From NCBI RefSeq assembly GCF_029784135.1, contig NC_073745.1:280523803-280587802 (forward strand): a stretch of DNA of 64,000 nt. Direction: 5' to 3'. The notes beneath the pieces were generated by a model, which saw nothing but the letters and a program-made list of their open reading frames with translations, was not told the origin of the DNA and made no database searches. The DNA is from Toxorhynchites rutilus septentrionalis. Taxonomy: Eukaryota > Arthropoda > Insecta > Diptera > Culicidae. The position numbers and the translations under genes were made by a program. The first letter of the stretch is position 1. Each line of letters starts with the position of its first letter. This document shows, piece after piece, positions 56,945-64,000 of this stretch.

Positions 56945-57349
56945 GGGTGCCAATGAAAATCGTCATTTAGAATTTCAAAAAGTTACGCCATTAAAAAAGT
57001 AAACCACCTCGAAAAAACACCCTATGCAAAATTTCAGCTCAATCGGACTCAATCGCAAAGCCATTTGAGTTTTTCGAAAACCGAAAAATCACCCAAAGGG
57101 GGAGTACAGCGAATCGGGGTTTTCAAAAAAAAAAGTTGATGCTAAATGTCTCAAAATTACACATAAAATCGAGATTTACTGTTATATAAAAAAAAAATTG
57201 ATTCGATTTTCGATTTCGATTTTCAATTTTCAAAAAATTTTGAGCTGAAATTTTGCATAGGGTGTTTTTTTAGAGGTGGTGCACATTCTCTATGGGGTGC
57301 TTTTTTAAAATTCGAGGGTGCATTTTTTCCCAAACATTCATTGGCCCCC
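56945..57349. mobile_element. Fold-back MITE with TA duplication
   Basis: The left end GGGTGCCAATGAA follows TA (56943-56944). The right end is the inverse GGGGGCCAATGAA before TA (57350-57351). Further inside, CACCTCGAAAAAACACCCTA plus TGCAAAATTTCAGCTCAA (57007-57045) is mirrored at 57240-57280 (TTGAGCTGAAATTTTGCATA, GGGTGTTTTTTTAGAGGTG). Most of its 405 bp can form a hairpin. No coding capacity. Confidence 0.9.
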
Positions 57350-57394
57350 TAATGCCAGCCTGTGAATAATTCTCGCGAGGGCAAGACAAATTAA

Positions 57395-57580
57395 TCAAAC
57401 ATCTTCAGCTGCTTCTATAAAATAACGCAAACCATCGGCCCTTGTTGGGACCACAACAATGCAATCTATGGTATAGAAGTGAATATACATACTCCAAGCG
57501 ACATTTAATGGTTTTGTCGTGTAATTACGCTGGTTCAAGTCAGTTCCGAAGACCAGTAACAAAATGTGCAGTTTACCCAA
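57395..57580 (-). pseudogene. C-terminal fragment of an unknown repeat-associated protein
   Basis: A 61-residue frame ends Arg-Ala-Asp-Gly-Leu-Arg-Tyr-Phe-Ile-Glu-Ala-Ala-Glu-Asp-Val. A related ending is encoded near 45310-45355 (Ala-Asp-Asp-Leu-Arg-Gly-Phe-Val-Glu-Val-Ala). Shared downstream bases CTCGCGAGAAT support common descent. The family is unknown to me, and it may be a fragment of a transposon or of a duplicated gene. Confidence 0.35.
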
Positions 57581-57639
57581 ACTTCAGCATATATTTTTAC
57601 TCATTGTATAAATTTGTATTTTATAGTTGAAGAAATTCT

Positions 57640-59560
57640 ACACAAAACATTGTGAAGCTAAACAGTTTCAACCGAAAACATTCAGTGGATACCCCAAAAT
57701 CTAACTAGGAGTCTTTTGTGAAACGCATATAAACGAACAGAGCTGAAATAAACGAAATACGATGAAGCTCCTTTGACGCCACTCGAACCAGAACGTGGCG
57801 CCATTCTCCAGCGTTTAAGCGTTTCAAACGAAAAATGAGGCGCGTGCGACCACTTTGCGAAAACAATTGCACCAAAAACAAACGTCCACTCGGAGTATTG
57901 TGTGGCCATTCCATTACAACACATGCCACAGGTTCTTTTTGGTTTGTTCAGGGATTGTACGTGTCACATGTGTGTCCGACGACTCCAATCGGTGTGCAAT
58001 GGTATACAAATTTTTGTGTATATTTTACCCTCGCACTGGTCATCAACTGCTTTTCCGCACTCCAATGAAAGTGTTCGTATCGGAGTAGAATTGGTGCTGA
58101 ACTAGTTGGGGCTGGCGATGTCTTGGTATGTTTTGAACACTTTCTCGCGCACTGGAACGTGCGACGTGACTCTCGGCGTAAACATGCCCACCGCTACCCC
58201 GGAGGGACGGGGACGAGGCTCTAGAGTGACTTACGATATATTTACGATAGAATTGCTTTCGCTGGAACGCGAAGCGTTGTTCGCGCTAGACCGCGTAACC
58301 AGCTCGCTCCGTACCACGAAACTTCCTGAAACATGAGGATCGCTCCGAAGTGGAGCGAGTGATGCAATTGGCTGTTTGTGCTGGGTCCCGCCGCGATAGA
58401 CCGCGGCCGTTCCAGTCACGTATAGTTTTGGCACGCGCAAACGTTGCTTTTGTTTTGAACACACGTTCCCATTTTTTGGGGATGGATTTCGGTCAGACGG
58501 ACCGCGTTCCCCACACGTTCCGGCAAACCTTGAGTTGCATTGTGACGATAAACTGTAACGAAAAAAGCCCTGCAAATCACAACCAACTGTTAAAACAATT
58601 GTACGAACGCGTACGTTTTTTGAAAGCAAAAACAGAACCAGAAACAAAATCTCCGTGTGTGTATTCGATGTGGTTTACATAAATGTATTCTAGTGGCAAA
58701 TTGATGGAATGCCCAGTAATCTCAGTTTGAGCGTGGCGCGCGTGTGTTCTCGAATTAATGCGAATCCTCCATAATATGATAATTTCCGAACCACAAAAGC
58801 CGTAGCATCAGCTCAACCGGTCGACGGCTAATTGTACCACAAGCCGTTGGTGATGAGCCGCGCACACTCTTCAAGGACTCAGAGTACATGATGATACCAA
58901 CCACTCTGTTTGGTGGTTTTTCTCTTTTGTCAATGAATTCGGTGGTGGCCATCAATCAGTCAGTCAGTGAATCGGACAGACCATCGCCAAGAAAATCGAA
59001 AAGGAAATCCTCAAAGCAGACACAGAAGAACATAATAAATACACCCCGGGAAGTGGAGGCGATTTAAAATCATTAAGAGGCAAAAAAATGTATACACAAT
59101 GGCAATTAATTAACACGCCAGTGATATAGAGCACGCTGCTGCCTGTGCGACAAGCCAGCGGAGAAGCTCAGCTGATAAATCAAGTCCGTCCAAGGACGGC
59201 TTTAGTTAACCTTTGGCCCGTCGAGAGCGGCGGCACCGCACAATCTCTCGTGCGAATCTTGCCTCTGACGGTGGCTGGCCGTTATGAGTACCTCACTCAA
59301 AAAATAAAAAATAAAAATGAGAAGCCATTCTTAGGTGGAGTTTGGCCTTGCAAACTACCGATCCGTTCCACGCACCATCCCTTGGAACCGGACGCGCTTG
59401 AATGCCACGAAACCTTGTTCATAGTTGTAGACAATGCCAATGTCAGTGTTGCGAAATAGCGGATGAGCGCGAAACCACTAGCTGCTCTCTTCGTCGAGCC
59501 GACGACATCACAAGTGTTATGTCCTTTCGGCAACGGTAGATTAAGATATTATTTTTCTGA
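57640..59560. other. GC-richer unique block without recognised genes
   Basis: 57.7-59.5 kb is less AT-rich and largely repeat-free. Frames on both strands (for example 58231-58647 minus and 59145-59459 plus) show no known domain and overlap others. It could contain regulatory DNA or untranslated exons. Confidence 0.35.
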
Positions 59561-59912
59561 GCTTTTTTTATTTTTCACAGCTGTGAAGCTAAATTTTACA
59601 TCAATTCTAAAAACCATATAGATTTTAATACGTTCTCACGAATATTCGGTGCAAATCATTACTTTATTTTAGAAATCTATGTTTTTGTTGTTTCATTTTT
59701 TTTTCATTTGATTCAGAACTTACTGTATTTCATTGTGTGCCAAACTACAAGTTGAACTTTAACAAATTTCCAGTTTCTATAAATATTGGTACCTTGAATA
59801 AGTGCTCACTATTTTCTAACTGATGACATCAATGGATTTAAAATTACAATTTATTCTCAGGGAGGTGCGAGCTTGAGAGTAAGTGTGTGTGATTTCAACG
59901 AAGTTCAAATGC
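59561..59912. other. Unassigned AT-rich sequence
   Basis: I see nothing recognisable between the GC-richer block and the TIR repeat. Confidence 0.4.
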
Positions 59913-61304
59913 CGTTTTGTCTCAAATTCCGAACACTTAAGCTTTGATGACCATTAAGCAGTGTCTCATTTCTGAAAATGGTACTCTTTCGCGAAATATC
60001 AATTTTTATTTTTTATTTTTTGTCTTTATTTAAGAGACTTTCAGAGAGAAATATCAATTGATTTTTGGATACAATAGAGCCTTCTTTTTCATTTGACTAC
60101 AGTAAAATTGATTTACAAATACATATTCATGGTGAAAAACTAAAAATATGTTTAATCACTTTTGTCTCAAATTCCGAACAACAAAAATGCTTTTTTTTAA
60201 AACATACTTTTTGAACTACAGGACCGATTTACATGATCGATATATCCAACTAAAGTCAATTAGCTAGTCTTTTTTGGAAAAATGTTATACCCACAAAAAA
60301 TTTGATTCTCCTTTCGTAATTATTGATTGGATTTATTTTTTTACAGTTTACATGGTTTCGGGACCAAGGGCGCTATATCGGTATCAATACCTGTAAATGA
60401 TGTTAAAATTAAGTCTATAACCAAAATAATGTTATGGTTTTGATTGTTAAATTATTTATAACATTAAAATTCAGTAAATTCACATTGAGAAATGAAGTGT
60501 TCGCAATTTGAATCATGCGTAGAAACTTGATTCATATTCCGAACACAAATTTCAATGAAGGTTTCTGCATAAAATATGGTTTTTTTCATCCACTTATTGT
60601 AGATTCGTACAAATTCTAGCACTTAACATGAAAACAACAAACAAAATAGTTGAAAAAACTACAAAAACTGAAAAATTAACGATGCTTACAGAATTTGCTA
60701 ACGCAAAATTTAATCATTGGTTTTGTCTGTAACTATTTTGCGAATGCTCAATATTATATATTATAGACCGTATCGATACCTGTAAATGATGTTAAAATGA
60801 AGGCTAAAAGCCAAAGAATTTTAGGGTTTTGATTATTTAGTTATTTATAACATTAAAGTTCAGTAAATTTACATTTGAAAATGGAGTGTTTTGAATTTGT
60901 ATCATTTGTAGAAATTTGATTCATATTCCGAACACTACTTCAATATTAATTTCAATGAAGATTTCTGCATAAAATATAATTTCTTTCACCCAGTTATTGT
61001 AGGTTCTTACATTTTCTACAGCAACAAAAACTGAAAAATTAACGATGCTTGTTTTTTACGGAATTTGAAAACGCAAACATTTTATCATTGGTTTTGACTG
61101 TCACTTTTTTTGCAAATGTCTAATATTGTAAATTACAGGCTGTATTGATACTTGTAAATGATGTCAAAATGAAGCCTATACCTCACAGAATGTCTGTGTT
61201 TTTATATTCAATTATTTATAACATAAAAGTTTAGTAAATTTATATTTAAAAATTAAGTGTTCGGAATTTCAGACTGTTTGGAATTTGAGACAAAACGGTA
61301 CCTT
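59913..61304. mobile_element. TIR repeat with subterminal TTCCGAAC motifs, copy 2
   Basis: The left end GCCGTTTTGTCTCAAATTCC and right end GAATTTGAGACAAAACGGTA match copy 1 at 21613-23945. The left 400 bp align (TTCCGAACACTTAAGCTTTG, CAGTGTCTCAT, CATGGTGAAAAACTAAAAAT, GGACCAAGGGCGC), but the central palindrome is mostly absent. The repeating unit of about 370-400 bp occurs about three times (CCTGTAAATGATGTTAAAAT at about 60390, 60780 and 61155). A 43-bp retroelement tail is inserted at 60005-60047. Non-autonomous. Confidence 0.78.
60005..60047 (-). mobile_element. 43-bp non-LTR retroelement 3' tail with 12-bp duplication
   Basis: GAAATATCAATT flanks the insert (59993-60004 and 60048-60059). 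On the minus strand it reads CTGAAAGTCTCTTAAATAAA then GACAAAAAATAAAAAATAAA, a LINE-type 3' end and tail. The sister TIR repeat at about 21695 (TGCGAAATTAATTTAATTTT) lacks the insert, which provides an empty site. Confidence 0.88.
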
Positions 61305-61373
61305 TTTTCTTAGTATTTCCTTCGAGTATTGAGCATTTGCCCTGTTTAATTTCATGTTTCCGATTTAAAGCGT

Positions 61374-62383
61374 GTACCGATCAAAATCCGCACACACTTA
61401 AATAGCTCGAACTTCTGATCCGTTGAGTAAAATTAATAGAAATTTTGCCTAGACATAGTTTAATGTGTATTATTTACACTCTGTGAGTTGATTTCATCAG
61501 GTGCGCAAAAGTTTCCAAAAGGGTGACGCAAGAATAGTGCGCGCGTGAAAAGGTTTTGCACGAGTACTTCGAGAATAAGGATCTATCGCATCGCACCGGG
61601 AAAAAAAAGCTGAGAATTGCGAATTCCGCGGTGTCTGGTTATCATAAAACGTTTCGGAGAACGCCCGGAAGTTGTACGACCAGAAGTTAACTAAGCCACA
61701 CTGCTGTGTATTGGATTACGAAACATATATGAAAGCGGACTTCTACCAGATTGCAAGAAAACTGTATTTGACTGCCAAGGCTAAGTTGGATATTCCCTAG
61801 AACCGGAGACCCGGACACAGAATATGTCGAAGTTCGCCAAGAAGTTCCTAATTTGGCAAGCGATTTGTACTTGCGGAAGTACACCTTCCGTTACCGCAAG
61901 AACCTGAATGGACAGGTGTATTTGGAAGAGTATCTCCAAAAGCGGCTTCTCCTTCTCCTGAAGGCTCACGATGGCTCGACGATCTTCTGACCGGATTTGG
62001 TATCATGCCACTAAACGAAGGACGTGCTAGACGACGAATGATGTCGATTTCGTGCCGAAAGATCTGAAAAACACTCCGGAAATGCGCCCAAAAGCAAAAA
62101 TACTTGGCCATTATGAAGGGGCACCTTCTAAAACGACCTAAAGTAGTGAGGAATGTAGGAGAAATGAAGAAATCATGGGTTAATATGCAAAAAACTGTCG
62201 ATTATGAGATTGTGCAGAACCTTATGGTTGGGGGTACGGCCAAGGTTCGCGCATTCGGATATAAAGGCGAAATAAATTAAATGAATGATGCCAAAACTAT
62301 CTTTAATTGTTTCTTTCTACTCCCCGAAAATTTGTTGATAATCGGATAATCAATTTTGTTTGTGCGGATTTTAAACGGTACTC
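61374..62383 (+). mobile_element. ITmD37E/Tc1-like element with inverted termini
   Basis: The left end GTACCGATCAAAATCCGCAC and the inverse right end GTACCGTTTAAAATCCGCAC match with three differences over about 21 bp. They bracket about 1.0 kb with a decayed transposase gene on the plus strand. The exact outer boundaries and target duplication are unclear. Confidence 0.85.
61490..62280 (+). pseudogene. ITmD37E-like transposase pseudogene
   Basis: Pieces in several frames follow the family order. Leu-Thr-Lys-Pro-His-Cys-Cys-Val-Leu-Asp-Tyr-Glu-Thr-Tyr (about 61688) is the first catalytic Asp block, where relatives have Asp-Asp-Glu-Thr-Tyr. Then come Ser-Lys-Phe-Ala-Lys-Lys-Phe-Leu-Ile-Trp-Gln-Ala-Ile-Cys-Thr-Cys-Gly (61826), Pro-Asp-Leu-Val-Ser-Cys-His (61991, second Asp), and Asn-Asp-Val-Asp-Phe-Val-Pro-Lys-Asp (62037) with Thr-Pro-Glu-Met-Arg-Pro (third acidic residue region). 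The end reads Met-Lys-Gly-His-Leu-Leu-Lys-Arg-Pro...Gly-Glu-Ile-Asn and stops near 62280. The block order suits the mosquito ITmD37E family; exact D-E spacing cannot be verified because of frameshifts and lost codons. Inactive. Confidence 0.75.
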
Positions 62384-63020
62384 CCTTTAATTGAAATTAT
62401 TTGGGTTGTTTGAGCAAAGTTATAGATTTTACTTTTGCGGTTCTGGAAAAAGTACACACTGCAAAAAATTCTTTTCTTTGACCGAGAAAAGTTGAAAATA
62501 GAGTTTAAAAATGGAATATCTCAAAAACTACACTTTTCTAAAAAAAAATTTACACAATTTTCTCCAACAACTGGTATTATTTATTTGATCCTGACCAAAT
62601 GAAAAATTATATTATGCCACATTGAAGATTTTATGGTTTATAACTATAAACCATATACCTATACCTATAAACCTATAAACCTCAAAAACTATAATCCCTA
62701 CAAAATTCGTAGTTTAGATAACTCGTCTTGCTCAAACCTTTGTAGGAGAAGGAGGCGAGACCATCATCATCAGAATATTGTTCAAATTTTATTAAAAAAA
62801 ACTAAAATTACAATTAAATTTCTTAAATTGTTAAAAAAGTTGGGTTCATTTTTCTCAACAACGATTTTTTAAATTTTCAAAAAAATTATATGAATATTCC
62901 TTAAAATTTTCAACAAGTCACTCATACAACAGTAGACGGGCACTTTAGCAGGGAAAAAGTTTTTCTAACAACAACTTTTTCATGTTTTCTTTGTAAAAAT
63001 TACAACTAACCCTAATTGTT
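62384..63020. repeat. AT-rich dispersed repeat, partner of 37.8 kb
   Basis: GCAGGGAAAAAGTTTTTCTAACAACAACTT and the following CATGTTTTCTTTG (62950-62998) are the inverse of 37810-37855. A run of CCTATA/AACCTATAAAC units lies at 62650-62685. No gene. Confidence 0.6.
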
Positions 63021-63505
63021 GTTGAAAGTCAATATAGCGATATAGTGTATTCGACAAAATGTTAGATCTCGAGCAATTCTACCCCAAATCACCTAGCCGT
63101 TGACACGATCCCTTTTTTTTCATTTTTTTTACAAATGGTGGCAGCTATCCAAAATCACTACTTTTTTTCAAAAAATCTTAACTCTAAATCATGATTTCTA
63201 ATTAAAATATGACGTACGGAAAAGTTGTTGGAAAATCATTGAACTATTTAGAAAAATAATATTATAAAAATGATCATGTTTCGAGAGCGGTTAGTCCTAG
63301 CACAAAACGATAAATTTAGTTTTTCATGTAGAGTCACATGTAGATTCCTATTTTTATATTACTTTGCTTAAATTGTTAAATCTTAACATGTTTACGTAGT
63401 TCTCGAACTGCGAAAGTTCATTTACCTCTAGTATCTGAAAGACGATTTTCCAAGACAACTCAGTACGTTTTTAGAGACACATTTTCCGGTCTGCACAACG
63501 ACAAG
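63021..63505. other. Unassigned AT-rich sequence
   Basis: No gene or repeat recognised. Confidence 0.4.
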
Positions 63506-63527
63506 TGAGTACAAAAGTACTCAACAC

Positions 63528-63805
63528 CAAAAAATACCCCCGACTTGCATGTATTTACAAAGCGGATTCCCCCAGGCACATCAATTTTGAAGTCCGTGTT
63601 GGGGAAACACAGCTCAGTGGGAAAAATACCCGCGACTTGCATGTTTTGACGAAACTGATTCCCCCAGGCACATTGATTTTGAAGTCCGTGTTAGGGAAAC
63701 ACAGCTCGGTAGGAACAAAAATACCCCTAACATGCATGTATATTTGCAAAGCGGATTTCCACAGGTACATCGACTTTGAAGTCTGTGTTAGGGAAACCGT
63801 AAATC
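63528..63805. repeat. Three tandem copies of a 92-94-bp unit
   Basis: AAAATACCC-CGACTTGCATG starts units at about 63530, 63622 and 63716. Each unit contains GCGGATT or CTGATT, CC-CAGGCACAT, GATTTTGAAGTCCGTGTT and GGGAAAC. Both strands are open across the array (112 residues plus, 85 residues minus) because the unit lacks stops in those frames. I consider this a minisatellite or repeat fragment rather than a gene, with modest certainty. Confidence 0.8.
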
Positions 63806-63843
63806 GGGTCAATCAAAACATGACAGTTAGGGCGTTTAGATAA

Positions 63844-64000
63844 CGTTTGACACTTTACAGTTATTCAATTGTTCATCTCATGAAAAATAACATTTTATTA
63901 ATTGTGATAGACGCGTAGAAATATTTCCTATCAATTGAGGCAAACATCTTTCCGATCTATTAAGGAATGTTCGAGTTATAAACATTTGAAATACGGATAG
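63844..64000. other. Unassigned AT-rich end of window
   Basis: Nothing recognisable before the window edge. Confidence 0.4.

Noticed and set aside
58231..58647. 138-residue minus-strand frame
   Set aside because: Overlaps an equally open plus-strand frame (58350-58682). Neither shows a known domain or convincing start context.

Overview
The window looks like a gene-poor, AT-rich stretch of an insect nuclear genome. It has no operons, no long intact reading frames and no ribosome-binding-site pattern. It is packed with Tc1/mariner, pogo and piggyBac relics, MITEs, tRNA-headed SINEs and very long simple-sequence arrays. The mix (several mariner lineages, an ITmD37E-like element, and short non-LTR tails carrying an 'AGAGATGAACCAGCC...' stem) best fits a culicine mosquito. 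That assignment is inference from family resemblance, not proof. No intact protein-coding host gene was recognised; the window could be intergenic DNA or the interior of a very large intron.

Layout. 0-9 kb: a pure (GGAATA)n array (551-1247), a truncated SINE, a dispersed repeat, two decayed mariner elements back to back (4881-6153 plus, 6691-7840 minus) and a Tc1 transposase relic (about 7.93-8.51 kb). 8.9-11 kb: a pogo/Tigger-like element (9095-10987) sitting inside an older MITE (8904-11010). 11-18 kb: a moderately GC-rich unique block, a piggyBac transposase relic (13.6-14.3 kb) and three SINEs, two of them with clear target-site duplications. 18.9-24 kb: a third mariner with 30-bp perfect inverted termini, a nearly perfect 496-bp tandem duplication, and a 2.3-kb TIR repeat whose sister copy lies at 59.9-61.3 kb. 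24-27 kb is mostly unique. 28.1-29.7 kb is a large nested palindrome.

31.8-41 kb: tRNA-headed repeat, TA tracts, a pure (AAAGATTC)n array (35255-36213), a TTAA-type MITE nested in a TTTA-type MITE (36.6-37.4 kb), fold-back repeats, and a TTAA/piggyBac-type MITE with a 62-bp perfect internal inverted repeat (39927-40560). 41-43, 49.6-51.4 and 57.7-59.5 kb are GC-richer, less repetitive blocks; two contain strong splice-donor matches and could carry 5' untranslated exons, but nothing there is recognisable protein. 43-48.6 kb holds transposase fragments, SINEs and the 3' end of a non-LTR retrotransposon. 52-57.4 kb holds more SINEs, two MITEs and a roughly 115-bp tandem array. 59.9-64 kb holds the second TIR repeat, an ITmD37E-like element with inverted termini, and a 92-bp triplicate.

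The recognised genes do not work together: all are independently decaying selfish elements. The main interest is the insertion history that can be read directly (nested elements with in-window empty-site comparisons, and very short retroelement tails with intact duplications) and the two extraordinarily homogeneous satellites.
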